Assembly: GCA_963702235.1 (NCBI GenBank)
Contig: CAVPBZ010000012.1
Location: 1 to 64,000 of the forward strand
Source of the DNA: PALSA-505 sp963702235
Lineage (GTDB): Bacteria; Actinomycetota; Actinomycetes; Streptosporangiales; Streptosporangiaceae
DNA: 64,000 bases
Direction of reading: 5' to 3'
Shown here: positions 35,529 through 47,204 of the stretch, in pieces
Numbering within the stretch: position 1 is the first letter of the stretch
How the letters are laid out: the number at the start of each line of letters is the position of its first letter
Program-made: the position numbers and the translations under genes
The notes under the pieces: model-generated
Told to the model about the DNA's origin: nothing
The model's database searches: none
Seen by the model: only the letters and a program-made list of their open reading frames with translations

Positions 35529-38081
35529 ATGAGCAGCGATCCGGGGCCAGCCCCCCTGGTGCCCGCGCTTGGCCGCCCGCGGGCCGCTACCTACCGAGTC
35601 CAGCTGCACGCGGGATTCCGGTTCGACGACGCCGCCGCCATCGCCGGCTACCTGGCCCGGCTGGGTGTCAGCCACCTGTACTGCTCGCCCTATCTGCAGG
35701 CGGCCGAGGGCAGCACACATGGCTACGACGTGGTCGACCACAGCAGGCTCAACTCCGAGCTCGGCGGCGAACTGGCGCACGCCCGCCTCACCGCGCGGCT
35801 GGCCGAGGCCGGCCTGCGGCAGGTGCTCGACATCGTGCCGAACCACATGGCGATCACCGGCCGGGCCAGCGCCTGGTGGTGGGACGTGCTGGAGAACGGG
35901 GCGGAGAGCCGGTTCGCCGACTACTTCGACATCGACTGGGATCCGCCGCAGCCGACGCTGGCAGGCACCGTGCTGATGCCGGTGCTCGGCGACCATTACG
36001 GCCGTGTCCTGGACGCGGGCGAGCTGACCCTGGAGCAAGGCGACGGGTCGCTGTCCGTCCGCTACCACTCCCATGAGACGCCGGTGTCGCGGCACACCCT
36101 CGACGGCCTGGACCGCGACGACCAGGGCCAGCTCAGCCGAACCGCGGTCGAGCGGCTGAACACCGACCCCGATGCGCTGGACGCGCTGCTGCGGCGGCAG
36201 AACTACCGGCTCGCGTACTGGCGCACCGCCGCCGAGGAGCTCAACTACCGGCGGTTTTTCGACATCACCTCGCTGGCCGGGCTGCGCGCCGAGGACCCCC
36301 AGGTCTTCGCCGACACGCACCGGCTCATCCTGCGCATGGTCTCGGACGGCACCCTGGACGGGCTCCGGGTGGACCACGTGGACGGGCTCGCCGACCCGGC
36401 CGGCTACCTGGAGCGGCTGCGCGACGCGACCGGGGGCGGCTACGTGGTGGTGGAGAAGATCCGCGAGCCCGGCGAGGAACTGCCCGCGTCCTGGCCGGTG
36501 GCCGGCACCTCGGGCTATGACTTCCTGAACGCGGTCAACCAGCTGTTCGCGGACCCGGCGGGCGAGAGCGCGATGCGGGCCTGCTATGCCCGGTTCACCG
36601 GCGAGACGCAGGACTACGCCGAGGTCGTCTGCGCCGCGAAGCTGCAGGTCATGAGCCAGAGCCTGGCCGCCGAGGTGGAGCGGCTCACCAGCCTGCTGGC
36701 CCGGGTCTGCGACCGTCACCGCCGCGAGCGTGACTTCACCCGCCGGGAGCTGCGCGACGTGCTCCGGGAGATGATCGCCGCCTTCCCGGTCTACCGGCCC
36801 TATCCGTGGCCAGGGCGCCCGGTGACGCAGGCCGACCGGGACCACGTCGCCGCGGCCGCGGCCGCCGCCAGGCAGCGCCGGCCCGAGCTGGACCCCAACC
36901 TCACCGGGTTCGTCGCCGGGCTGCTCACCGGGGATGACCCCCGCGGGCCGGAAGCCGACTTCGCCGTGCACTTCGCGCAGCTGAGCGCGCCGGTGATGGC
37001 CAAGGGCGCGGAAGACACCGCGTTCTACCGCTACCAGCCGCTGGTCTCGCTGTGCGAAGTCGGCGGCGACCCGGGCCGGTTCGGCCGCAGCGCCGATGAC
37101 TTCCACCAGGACATGGCGCATGCGGCGCGGCACTGGCCGGAGGCGATGCTCACCCTGTCCACCCATGACACCAAGCGGAGCGGTGACGTCAGGGCCCGGC
37201 TCAACCTGCTGGCCGAGCAGCCTGCGGCGTGGGAGCAGGCGGTACAGCGCTGGGCGGCGCGGAACGAGCGGCACAAGCGGGACGGCTGGCCCGACCGCAA
37301 CGCCGAGTACCTGCTGTACCAGACGCTGGTGGGCGCCTGGCCGATCGACGCCGCGCGGGCCCGCGCGTTCATGGCCAAGGCGGTCAGGGAGGCCAAGGTG
37401 CACACCTCCTGGACCGATCCGGATCCCGGCTACGACGAGGCGGTGGACGCGTTCGTCGCGGCCATACTGGCCGACCAGGAGTTCGTCGCCGACCTGGAGA
37501 AGTTCCTGTACGGGCAGCAGCTCGTCGAGCGGGGCCGGGTCAGCTCGCTGGCGCAGACGACCCTGCTGCTGACCTGCCCGGGCGTCCCCGACATCTACCA
37601 GGGCACCGAGCTGTGGGACCTGTCCCTGGTGGACCCGGACAACCGCCGCCCGGTCGATTACGCGGCCCGGGAGCGGCTGCTGGACGAGCTGGCCGACGCG
37701 GGGCCGGAGGAGGCGCTCGCCCGCGGCGATGAGGGCGGCCCCAAGCTGTGGCTCATCCACCGCCTGCTCGGCCACCGGCTGCGCTGCCCGGAGGCTTACG
37801 GCCCCGGCTCGGGCTATGAGCCGCTGGCCTCCTCGGGACCCGCGGCCGAGCACGTGGTGGCCTTCACCCGCACCGCCGGGCTGGCCGTGGTGGTGCCCCG
37901 GCTGGTGGCGCGCCTGGGCGGCGGAGTCGGGGGCGCCGGGGCCTGGGGGGACACGTCGGTCTCGATCCCGGACGGCCCGTGGACGAACGTGCTCACCGGC
38001 GAGCCGGTGATCGGCGGCAGCGTCAGCGTCGAAGCGTTGCTGCGGCGGTTCCCGGTGGGCGTGCTGGGGAGAGCGGGCTGA
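35529..38081 (+). CDS. treY: Malto-oligosyltrehalose synthase
   Basis: The 850-residue GH13 enzyme turns the reducing end of malto-oligosaccharides into an alpha,alpha-1,1 linkage. The N-terminus (ATYRVQLHAGFRFDDAAAIAGYLARLGVSHLY, over about residues 20-52) and STHGYDVVDHSRLNSELGG are diagnostic for TreY. GLRVDHVDGLADP carries the catalytic Asp region, VVEKIREPGEELP the Glu, and TLSTHDTKRSGDVRARL the third acidic site. The end LFVDPDNRRPVDYAAR-type segment appears as LVDPDNRRPVDY. The ATG at 35529 was preferred, though no strong ribosome site is visible. treZ follows after 32 bases. Confidence 0.93.
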   Translation: MSSDPGPAPLVPALGRPRAATYRVQLHAGFRFDDAAAIAGYLARLGVSHLYCSPYLQAAEGSTHGYDVVDHSRLNSELGGELAHARLTARLAEAGLRQVLDIVPNHMAITGRASAWWWDVLENGAESRFADYFDIDWDPPQPTLAGTVLMPVLGDHYGRVLDAGELTLEQGDGSLSVRYHSHETPVSRHTLDGLDRDDQGQLSRTAVERLNTDPDALDALLRRQNYRLAYWRTAAEELNYRRFFDITSLAGLRAEDPQVFADTHRLILRMVSDGTLDGLRVDHVDGLADPAGYLERLRDATGGGYVVVEKIREPGEELPASWPVAGTSGYDFLNAVNQLFADPAGESAMRACYARFTGETQDYAEVVCAAKLQVMSQSLAAEVERLTSLLARVCDRHRRERDFTRRELRDVLREMIAAFPVYRPYPWPGRPVTQADRDHVAAAAAAARQRRPELDPNLTGFVAGLLTGDDPRGPEADFAVHFAQLSAPVMAKGAEDTAFYRYQPLVSLCEVGGDPGRFGRSADDFHQDMAHAARHWPEAMLTLSTHDTKRSGDVRARLNLLAEQPAAWEQAVQRWAARNERHKRDGWPDRNAEYLLYQTLVGAWPIDAARARAFMAKAVREAKVHTSWTDPDPGYDEAVDAFVAAILADQEFVADLEKFLYGQQLVERGRVSSLAQTTLLLTCPGVPDIYQGTELWDLSLVDPDNRRPVDYAARERLLDELADAGPEEALARGDEGGPKLWLIHRLLGHRLRCPEAYGPGSGYEPLASSGPAAEHVVAFTRTAGLAVVVPRLVARLGGGVGGAGAWGDTSVSIPDGPWTNVLTGEPVIGGSVSVEALLRRFPVGVLGRAG

Positions 38082-38113
38082 TTCCCGGCGGCGACGGCGG
38101 GCAGGAAGGGCTG

Positions 38114-39853
38114 ATGCACGAGTTCCGGGTCTGGGCGCCACTGCCCAGCGGGGTCGAGCTTGTCCTGGGCGAGCAGCGGACCGCGATGACGCCCGCCGGC
38201 GGCGGCTGGTGGGAAGCCACCGTCAGCGAGGCGGGTCCGGGCACCGACTACGCGTACAGCCTCGACGGCGGTCCGCCGCGGCCCGACCCGCGCTCGGCCT
38301 TCCAGCCGGACGGCGTGCACGGTCCGTCCCGGGTGGTCGACCACGCGCCCTTCGGCTGGCAGGACACCGGCTGGCGGGGCGTGCCGCTGCCCGGAGCGGT
38401 GCTCTATGAGCTGCACGTCGGCACGTTCAGCGCCGAGGGAACCTTCGACGGGGCCATCGCGCACCTCGACCACCTGGCCGCCCTGGGCGTGGACGCGATC
38501 GAGCTGCTGCCGGTCGCGGAGTTCCCCGGCGACCGCGGCTGGGGGTACGACGGCGTCAACCTGTTCGCGCCGCACCACGCCTACGGCGGGCCGGACGGGC
38601 TCAGGCGGCTGGTCAACGCGGCGCACGCCCGCGGCATCGGCGTGGTGATGGACGTCGTCTACAACCACCTCGGCCCGCTGGGGAACTACCTGCCGCAGTT
38701 CGGCCCGTACTTCTCCGCCCGGCACCAGACCAACTGGGGCGACGCGGTGAACTTCGACGGCCCGGGCAGCGACGAGGTCCGCCGCTTCGTCATCGACAAC
38801 GCGCTGATGTGGCTGCGCGACTACCACTGCGACGGGCTGCGCCTCGACGCGGTGCACGCGTTCGCCGACGACTCGGCCACCAACATCGGCGAGCAGATCG
38901 CGGCCGAGGTGGCCGCGCTGGCCGCGCATGAGCGCCGCCCGCTGTTCGTCATCGCCGAGAGCGACCTGAACGACCCCCGGCTGGTCCGCGGCCGGGAGGC
39001 CGGCGGGTACGGCCTGGACGCCGCCTGGGCCGACGAGTGGCATCACGCCCTGCACGCCACCCTGACCGGCGACCTGACCGGCTACTACGCCGACTTCGGG
39101 CCGCTGCGGCTGCTGGCCAAGGCGCTGCGCCAGGCGTGGGTGTACGACGGCACCTACTCCCCGCACCGGCAGCGGGTGCACGGCCGCTCGCCGGCCGGGC
39201 TGGCCGGCAGCCAGTTCGTTGTCTGCACGCAGAACCACGACCAGGTCGGCAACCGCGCGGCCGGCGAGCGCAGCAGCGTGCTGATGAGCGAGGGCCGGCT
39301 CCGGGTGGCCGCGGCGCTGCTGCTCACCGCCCCGTTCGTGCCGATGCTCTTCCAGGGCGAGGAATGGGGCGCCAGCACGCCGTTCCAGTACTTCACCAGC
39401 CACCCCGACCCCGGCCTCGGCGAGAAGGTCAGCGAGGGGCGGCGGCACGAGTTCGCCGACTTCGGCTGGGACCCGGCCGACGTGCCCGATCCCCAGGATC
39501 CGGCGACGTTCGAGCGGTCCAGGCTCGACTGGGCCGAGCCTGGCGCCGGCAGGCACGCCGCCCTGCTGGACTGGTACCGCGAGCTGATCGCGCTGCGCCG
39601 GCGGCTCGCTACGTTGAGCGATCCGCGTGTCGACCGCGTCGAGACCGCATACGATCAGGAGGCCGGCTGGCTGACCGTCCGCCGCGGACCGGTGACGGTG
39701 GCGGTCAACCTCGGTGCCGCCCCCTGGACCTTCCCGGCCAGCCCGGCGGCAGCGCTGCTCGCCGCGTCCGATCCCCGAGTCGGGCGGTCTGAGCAGGGCG
39801 TTGTCCTTCCCCCTGACACGGTGGCCATCGTGACCGAGGCATGCGTGTCCTGA
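38114..39853 (+). CDS. treZ: Malto-oligosyltrehalose trehalohydrolase
   Basis: The 579-residue GH13 enzyme releases trehalose from the TreY product. It has an N-terminal CBM48-like domain (FRVWAPLPSGVELVL), then LYELHVGTFSAEGTFDGAI and GWGYDGVNLFAPHHAYGGPDGL. Catalytic elements are GLRLDAVHAF (nucleophile Asp), FVIAESDLNDPR (acid Glu) and VVCTQNHDQVGNR. AGGAAGGG precedes the ATG by a few bases. It forms an operon-like group with treY, and glgX follows 87 bases later. Confidence 0.93.
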   Translation: MHEFRVWAPLPSGVELVLGEQRTAMTPAGGGWWEATVSEAGPGTDYAYSLDGGPPRPDPRSAFQPDGVHGPSRVVDHAPFGWQDTGWRGVPLPGAVLYELHVGTFSAEGTFDGAIAHLDHLAALGVDAIELLPVAEFPGDRGWGYDGVNLFAPHHAYGGPDGLRRLVNAAHARGIGVVMDVVYNHLGPLGNYLPQFGPYFSARHQTNWGDAVNFDGPGSDEVRRFVIDNALMWLRDYHCDGLRLDAVHAFADDSATNIGEQIAAEVAALAAHERRPLFVIAESDLNDPRLVRGREAGGYGLDAAWADEWHHALHATLTGDLTGYYADFGPLRLLAKALRQAWVYDGTYSPHRQRVHGRSPAGLAGSQFVVCTQNHDQVGNRAAGERSSVLMSEGRLRVAAALLLTAPFVPMLFQGEEWGASTPFQYFTSHPDPGLGEKVSEGRRHEFADFGWDPADVPDPQDPATFERSRLDWAEPGAGRHAALLDWYRELIALRRRLATLSDPRVDRVETAYDQEAGWLTVRRGPVTVAVNLGAAPWTFPASPAAALLAASDPRVGRSEQGVVLPPDTVAIVTEACVS

Positions 39854-39940
39854 CGATGCACGGGCCCGCCGGTTCCCGTGCGGGTCCGAGCGGAGCCGTT
39901 CGGTACCGATGAATGAAGACAAGAGAGGACTCAGCCGCAG

Positions 39941-42052
<2,112 letters not shown>

Positions 42053-42139
42053 CGGCGGTCCGCCGGTCCGGGCGCGGTTCTGTCGGCACCTCCTGGTATG
42101 CCGGTGCTGCACGGTCGAGCCGAGGAGGCGCTGGCGCGA

Positions 42140-42586
42140 ATGGTGACCGAAGACGACGTGCGGGCCTGGGCGACATCCCTGCCGCGCACCGAGGAGCACC
42201 TGATCCATGACCACGTGAAGTTCCGGGTCGGCAAGATCGTCTACGCCGCGGTGTCGCCGGACGAGACGACGATGGGGTTCGGCTTCCCGCGGGAGGAACG
42301 CGCCGCGCTCATCGCCGCCGAGCCCGCCAAGTTCTGCCTGCCGCGGCTCAGCGACCAGCGCTATCACTGGGTGCACGCGCGGATGGCCGCGATCGGCGTG
42401 GCCGAGATGCGCGAGCTGGTCACCGAGGCGTGGCGCATGGTCGTGCCCAAACGGGTCGCGGCTGCGCACCTCGGCCAGGGCAGCCGTCCGGGCCCGCCCG
42501 GCCGGGCGGGCCAGGCCGGCCAGACGGCGGCGGCGCAAGCTGCGGCTGGACTTCGCACCGGTCGGCGCTTAGCCTTGACTGTATGA
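42140..42586 (+). CDS. MmcQ/YjbR family DNA-binding protein
   Basis: The 148-residue protein has the YjbR double-wing pattern. It contains VTEDDVRAWATSLPRTEEHLIHDHVKFRVGKIVYA (about residues 2-36), FPREERAALIAAEPAKFCLP, YHWVHARMAAI and ELVTEAWRMVVPKR. The C-terminal tail is Gly/Ala-rich. I chose the ATG at 42140, with GAGGAGG 12 bases upstream; an in-frame ATG lies at 42098. Its TGA overlaps the ATG of the Rieske oxygenase (ATGA at 42583-42586), so the two are coupled. Confidence 0.78.
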   Translation: MVTEDDVRAWATSLPRTEEHLIHDHVKFRVGKIVYAAVSPDETTMGFGFPREERAALIAAEPAKFCLPRLSDQRYHWVHARMAAIGVAEMRELVTEAWRMVVPKRVAAAHLGQGSRPGPPGRAGQAGQTAAAQAAAGLRTGRRLALTV

Positions 42587-42594
42587 TCAGTCAA
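42575..42594. promoter_or_regulatory. 20-bp palindrome, operator candidate (site 1)
   Basis: TTGACTG-TATGAT-CAGTCAA is an inverted repeat with seven-base arms. It covers the start codon of the Rieske oxygenase gene (ATG at 42583). A near-identical palindrome lies between the acyl-CoA dehydrogenase and FAD oxidoreductase genes, which suggests a shared repressor. Confidence 0.65.
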
Positions 42595-43810
42595 ACACCG
42601 TCAACGGCTGCCGCCCCGCTGGATCCCGCCGGGCTCGCCGAGTCGCTGCGGCCGTTCGGCCAGAGCCGGATGCTGCCGCCCGCCGCTTACACCGACCCCG
42701 CGGTGTTCGCCTGGGAGCAGCGGCACTTCTTCGACGGCGGCTGGGTATGCGTCGGGCGCAGCGACCAGCTGCCCGAGCCCGGCGACCAGCGCGCCGAGAC
42801 GGCAGGCACCGGCAGCGTGCTGCTCGTGCGCGGCGAGGACGGCGTGCTGCGGGCGTTCGCCAACACCTGCCGCCACCGCGGCCACGAGCTGCTGCCGTGC
42901 GGCGCGGCGACGCAGCGGCAGGTCATCATCTGCCCTTACCACTCCTGGACCTACTCGCTGGCCGGCGGCCTACGAGCGGCGGCCGGCTTCAAGAACCGGC
43001 CGGGTTTCGAGGCCGGCAGGTGGGGGCTCACCGAGCTGCCGGTCACCGAGTGGCACGGCCTGGTGTTCGTGGACGGGTCGGGCACGGCCGCCCCGCTCGC
43101 GGCCTCGCTGGGCACCCTGGAGGAACTCGTCGCGCCGTATGAGATGGGCGGGCTCGAGGTGGCGGGGCGGCACGACTACGACGCCAGCGCCAACTGGAAG
43201 ATCCTGTCGGAGAACTACCACGAGTGCTACCACTGCCCCACCATCCACCCCGAGCTGTGCAAGGTGTCCCCGCCGAAGAGCGGGGAGAACTACGCACTGC
43301 CGGGCGCCTGGGTCGGCGGCTGGATGGACCTGCGCGACGGGATGGCCACGATGTCGCTGGACGGGCGCAGCCACGGCGTCCCGCTGCGCCTGGCTGGACC
43401 AGACCGGGCTGCGCACGGTTATCTACCTGCACCTCTTCCCGAACGTGCTGGTGAGCCTGCATCCCGACTACGTGATGGTGCACCGGCTGGTACCCCTGGC
43501 CGCCGACCGGACCCGGATCGAGTGCACCTGGGCGTTCGCGCCCGAATCATTGCGGCAGCCCGGGTTCGACCCCGGCTACGCGATCGAGTTCTGGGACATC
43601 ACCAACCGGCAGGACTGGCACGCCTGCGAGTCGGTGCAGCGGGGCCTGTCCTCTCCCCGCGCGGCGGCAGGCCCGCTCTCGCCCGACGAGGACGCGGTCT
43701 ACCAGTTCGTCACCATGGTCGCCCGCGGCTATCTCGGCGAGCCGGTGTGGAACCCGGGCCGGGCGCGGGCCGCCGAGAACCCGGGCCGGGCGGGCCAGGC
43801 GGCCCGATAA
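42583..43810 (+). CDS. Rieske non-heme iron oxygenase, alpha subunit (frame broken)
   Basis: The Rieske domain has NTCRHRGHELL (C96, H98) and IICPYHSW (C117, H120). The catalytic domain has ANWKILSENYHECYHCPTIH, with the mononuclear iron ligands H217 and H222. The layout resembles demethylating Rieske enzymes (betaine/carnitine type) more than aromatic dioxygenases. The frame changes at about 43390, in GCTGCGCCTGGCTGGAC: VPLR must join WLDQTGLRTVIYLHLFPNVLVSLHPDYV, as for one extra base. The end NPGRAGQAAR is Gly/Ala/Arg-rich. No dedicated reductase is adjacent. A palindrome covers the start codon. Confidence 0.83.
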
Positions 43811-43951
43811 GCCGGATCAGCCGGATCAGGCGGATCAGGCGCGGGCAGGCGCGGGCAGATCCGGCGCCCCGAGAGCGGCTGCCTGCACGGCGGCGCACGG
43901 CGGCAGCGGTATTCTTCCCGCTGAGCGGAGGCTCAGGCTGGGGGTCAGCCG

Positions 43952-45526
43952 GTGCCTGGCGACAAGCAGGAACGTCACGAGGCAGCCGGGGATGGCACGC
44001 GGGCGCGGCGCCTGCCCATCCCGGCGCGGCTGTGGCTGCTGATCTTCGGCAGCTCGCTGGGGCTCTTCCTCATCCGCTTCCTGGTCCCCGCGCCGGTCGG
44101 GCAGGCGGACAACCAGGACGGGCCGCGGCTGATGTGCGGCGTCTTCGGCGTCGGGCCGGTGGTCCCGCCCGGCCAGCCGAGGTTCTTCCGCTTCGCCTAC
44201 TTCGATTACGTCCCCGCGAGCTGCGGCCGCTCGGCGTACGTCACCTCCGAGATCGTGCCGCTGGAACTGGCCAGGCTGCTGACGCCGGTCTTCGGCCTGC
44301 CAGGCACGCCGAACCTGATCGCGCTCGGGGTGCTGATGTGCGTCCTCGCGTCGGTCGCGATCGCCAGCCTGGCCACCGGCCTGCGGATCAGGCCGTGGGC
44401 CCAGCTGCTGGTCGCGGCGGTCAGCTGGCTGATCGTCGCCGACGCGGCCTTCTTCGACCTGTTCGCCAGCCCGATGAGCGAGCCAGCCGTCCTAGTGGGC
44501 CTGCTGCTGGTCGCGGCCGGCCTGGTGTACCTGGGACGCGACCGGCGGGCCAGCGCGCGCGGCCTCGCCCTGGCCGGGACCGGCGCCTTCCTGGCTGTCC
44601 TGGCCAAGGAGGAGTACCTGTTCCTGGCCGTGCCGATCTGCCTGACCCTGGTCCTGGCCAGCGCCAGCCGGGAGAGCGGACGGGGGCTGCGCCGGTTCCG
44701 GACCCCGCAGGCGGCCGCGGCGCTGGCGGTCGCCGCGGTACTCGCCGTCTCGGCCGCGGGCTACCAGGAATGGAACGTGCACAGCTCCTACGCCCGGCGG
44801 ACCGAGCCGATGCGGGCCGTGGACACGATCTTCGAGCACATCGTCAACCGAGGCGACAAGCACAAGGCCGCCGACCTGCGCGCGCTCGGCCTGCCGGCCA
44901 GCTGGGCGAAGTACGCCGGGACCTACTACTGGTCCCGCACTTCGGTCCGGAAGGACCCGCTGTACCACCGGTACGAGCCGGAGCTGACCGACGGCCACAT
45001 GACGCGTTACTTCCTGACTCACCCCGGCGAGATCCTTCACGTCGGGCAGCAGGCGGCCGACGAGGACCAGTCGGTCCGGGTCACCAGCCTGGGCGACTTC
45101 GCCCCCAGCGCCGGGCACCGGGCCGGTGCCCTTGATTCCCGCGTGACCACGGTCTCCTGGCTGGCGCAGCGGCTCCCGGCCGGCCTGGGCTTGCTGTGGA
45201 CCGTCCCGTTGTGGCTGGCGATGGCGGCGGTCGGGCTGCTGGCGCTGCGGTGGCGGCGCAGGCCGTGGCACCGCGACGCGGCGGTGGTGGTGCTGTGCAT
45301 GACCGGCTGCGCCTTCGTCGCGTTCATCCTGCCCGCGTACTTCGACGGCATCTCCACCGCCCGGCATATGGTCGGCACGAACCTGGCCAGCGCGCTGGCC
45401 CTGGCGTTCAGCATCATGCTGGCCGCCTCGATGATCGGGCACGCCGCGGCCCGGACCCGGCGGCGCGGCCCGGCCGGCGAGGCACCGGTCCCGCTGGAGC
45501 CAGGCCAGCCGCAGCAGGCCCCGTAG
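43952..45526 (+). CDS. Polytopic membrane protein, glycosyltransferase-like (possibly WsfD-type)
   Basis: The 524-residue protein starts with GTG. It has about nine to ten hydrophobic segments, starting with LWLLIFGSSLGLFLIRFLV and including LLVAAVSWLIVADAAFFDLF and VLLGLLLVAAGLVYL-like helices. External loops contain DNQDGPRLMCGV and a Cys-containing YVPASCGRSAY. A conserved-looking KEEYLFLAVPICL follows a helix. The pattern recalls membrane hexose transferases of the WsfD type in actinobacteria. That is a resemblance I cannot confirm by eye. A large central soluble loop (about residues 270-390) is rich in Arg and Tyr. Confidence 0.55.
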   Translation: MPGDKQERHEAAGDGTRARRLPIPARLWLLIFGSSLGLFLIRFLVPAPVGQADNQDGPRLMCGVFGVGPVVPPGQPRFFRFAYFDYVPASCGRSAYVTSEIVPLELARLLTPVFGLPGTPNLIALGVLMCVLASVAIASLATGLRIRPWAQLLVAAVSWLIVADAAFFDLFASPMSEPAVLVGLLLVAAGLVYLGRDRRASARGLALAGTGAFLAVLAKEEYLFLAVPICLTLVLASASRESGRGLRRFRTPQAAAALAVAAVLAVSAAGYQEWNVHSSYARRTEPMRAVDTIFEHIVNRGDKHKAADLRALGLPASWAKYAGTYYWSRTSVRKDPLYHRYEPELTDGHMTRYFLTHPGEILHVGQQAADEDQSVRVTSLGDFAPSAGHRAGALDSRVTTVSWLAQRLPAGLGLLWTVPLWLAMAAVGLLALRWRRRPWHRDAAVVVLCMTGCAFVAFILPAYFDGISTARHMVGTNLASALALAFSIMLAASMIGHAAARTRRRGPAGEAPVPLEPGQPQQAP

Positions 45527-45739
45527 CGGCTGCCAGCGCTCCCGGACCCGCCGCGGGGCTCAGCGGACGGGGCCAGCCGCGGCGGACATCAGACTCGCGC
45601 GGCTTCTTGTGGGCAGCGCATCTGCGCTTGGTGCAGCAGATGACACGGATCGGCCAGTCCCAGGCAGGAGCCCGGCACAAGCTATTCGGCCGCGGCTACT
45701 ACGTTGGCTGATATATTGGTTAACGTATTAGGAGGCCGG

Positions 45740-46084
45740 ATGGCTGCGGGCAGACGAGACGGCAGGACCGGGCAGGACGTGCTGCGCCGGGCCGGCGAGG
45801 CGTCGGTGCTGATCCTGATCAGCCTCGCGGACGGGCCCAAGCACGGCTACGCGCTGATCCAGGACATCAAGGAGCTCGCCAGCGTCGAGCTCGGACCCGG
45901 CACGCTCTACGGCGCGCTGGACCGGCTCGAGCGGCTCGGCTTGATCGAGCCGCTGCCCGCCGACGACCGGCGCCATCCCTACCGCATTACCGCACCGGGG
46001 GCGGCGGCGCTTCGCGTGCATCTCGATTCGCTGGAGCGAGTCAGCGCGGCCGGGCGGCTGCGGCTGCAGCTGGGCGGCATCTGA
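45740..46084 (+). CDS. PadR family transcriptional regulator (second copy)
   Basis: The 114-residue regulator has ASVLILISLADGPKHGYALIQDIKEL and GTLYGALDRLERLGLIEPLPADDRRHPYRITAPG. GGAGG (45731-45735) precedes the ATG. Upstream, CTGATATATTGGTTAACGTATTAG is an AT-rich imperfect palindrome resembling the one in front of the PadR gene at 3338. Its TGA overlaps the next ATG by one base (TGATG). As with the first copy, the next gene encodes a protein with a YP-RWRRR-type N-terminal motif. Confidence 0.88.
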   Translation: MAAGRRDGRTGQDVLRRAGEASVLILISLADGPKHGYALIQDIKELASVELGPGTLYGALDRLERLGLIEPLPADDRRHPYRITAPGAAALRVHLDSLERVSAAGRLRLQLGGI

Positions 46085-46503
46085 TGGACGGCCCCCGGGC
46101 GGCCCGGCTGGTCGAGACCGTGCTGCGGTGCTACCCGGCCCGCTGGCGGCGGCGGCACGGCGACGAGGCCGCCGCGCTGGCCGCGCTGCTCATCAGGGAC
46201 GGCGCCCCGGCAGGCGCGATCGCCCGGAACTACCTCGCAGGGGCGGCGCGCGAGTGGCTGACGCCACGCCCCGGCCTGCGCGTGCGCACCGTGGCCTGCG
46301 CGCTGCTGGCCGTCGCCTGCTCACTGGGTATCTCGGCGGGACTGCTGGCCTCGACCGCGCCGGCCAGGGCGGCCAGCACGAGCCAGTCGCGCGGGCATGC
46401 GCATTGCCGGCCTGGCTCGCCCGGGCCCGCGCCGGGCGTGATCCCCGCCATGGGCCACCCGCAGGCGATCATCTGGGCAGCCAGGCATGACCGATCCTGC
46501 TGA
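46084..46503 (+). CDS. PadR-linked small membrane protein
   Basis: The 139-residue protein has an N-terminal CYPARWRRRHGDEAAALAALL motif, the counterpart of LLPGYYRQRWEEDM in the gene after the other PadR. A hydrophobic segment follows (VACALLAVACSLGISAGLLA), then a Gly/Pro/His-rich tail. It is co-translated with PadR and overlaps the signal peptidase gene by 17 bases. Function is unknown; it is probably the regulated partner of PadR. Confidence 0.6.
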   Translation: MDGPRAARLVETVLRCYPARWRRRHGDEAAALAALLIRDGAPAGAIARNYLAGAAREWLTPRPGLRVRTVACALLAVACSLGISAGLLASTAPARAASTSQSRGHAHCRPGSPGPAPGVIPAMGHPQAIIWAARHDRSC

Positions 46504-47146
46504 CGCCGGCCCCGCTGACCCCGGCCCTGCTGACGCCGGCCCTGCTGACGCCGGCCCCGCTGACGCCGGCCCTGCCGGGGCCCGCCCGCGGCGGCGGCGG
46601 CGGGCGCTGGCCGAGACGGCCATCGTCATCCTCGCGGCGGTGCTGCTGGCCGGGCTGGCGCGGGCGTTCGTGTTCCAGGCCTTCTCCATCCCCACTTCGT
46701 CCATGGTGCCCACGCTCAGCATGGGCGACCGGATCCTGGTGCAGAAGGCGTTCTTCACCTGGCGTGACCTACGCGAGGGCGACATCGTGGTGTTCAGGCA
46801 CCCGCCGCTGGACCGCTGCCCAGGGCCGCCAGACAGCGACCTGGTCAAGCGCGTCATCGCGCTGCCCGGCCAGACGATCTATTCGTCGGGCAACAGCATC
46901 TACGTCGGCGGGCGGCTGCTGGCCGAGCCCTACCTGCCGCACTACGACCCTCTCGGGCTGCCGGTACCGCACGCGAGCAGCCAGCATCCCTACCGCGTGC
47001 CGCCCGGCGAGTTCTACGTGCTGGGCGACAACCGGGCGATCTCATGCGACAGCCGGTACTGGGGGCCGGTCAAGGGCTCGAGCATCGTCGGCAAGGTGGT
47101 GCTGGTGTGGTGGCACGACAACCACCCCGACTTCCACTGGTTCTGA
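46487..47146 (+). CDS. lepB: Signal peptidase I
   Basis: The 219-residue protein has a Pro/Ala/Asp/Gly repeat at the N-terminus, a basic stretch and one membrane helix (TAIVILAAVLLAGLARAFVF). Box B SIPTSSMVPTL carries catalytic Ser72, box D LVKRVIALPGQ carries Lys121, and box E is GDNRAISCDSRYWGPV. It removes signal peptides outside the membrane. A disulfide pair between C111 and the Cys of box E is conceivable. The gene overlaps the PadR-linked gene. Confidence 0.92.
   Translation: MTDPADAGPADPGPADAGPADAGPADAGPAGARPRRRRRALAETAIVILAAVLLAGLARAFVFQAFSIPTSSMVPTLSMGDRILVQKAFFTWRDLREGDIVVFRHPPLDRCPGPPDSDLVKRVIALPGQTIYSSGNSIYVGGRLLAEPYLPHYDPLGLPVPHASSQHPYRVPPGEFYVLGDNRAISCDSRYWGPVKGSSIVGKVVLVWWHDNHPDFHWF
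46499..46573. repeat. Five 15-bp in-frame repeats in the signal peptidase gene
   Basis: The unit GCTGACGCCGGCCCY is repeated five times (the second unit has one change) at 46499-46573. It encodes PADAG-type repeats ahead of the membrane anchor. Slippage can change copy number without shifting the frame. Confidence 0.85.
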
Positions 47147-47204
47147 TCGGGTTGCCTTGACTGACCAGCCCATCCGGCAAACCGGGAGCTCCGGCCGCGG
47201 CGGA

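Noticed and set aside
35457..38141. An open frame of 894 codons on the minus strand
   Set aside because: It is the antisense shadow of treY, with no motifs and no plausible start site.
42430..45135. A 901-codon frame spanning the Rieske gene and the following membrane protein gene
   Set aside because: The Rieske coding part leaves this frame at about 43390; the rest reads as Arg/Pro/Gly-rich nonsense over the polytopic membrane protein, which has its own better frame.
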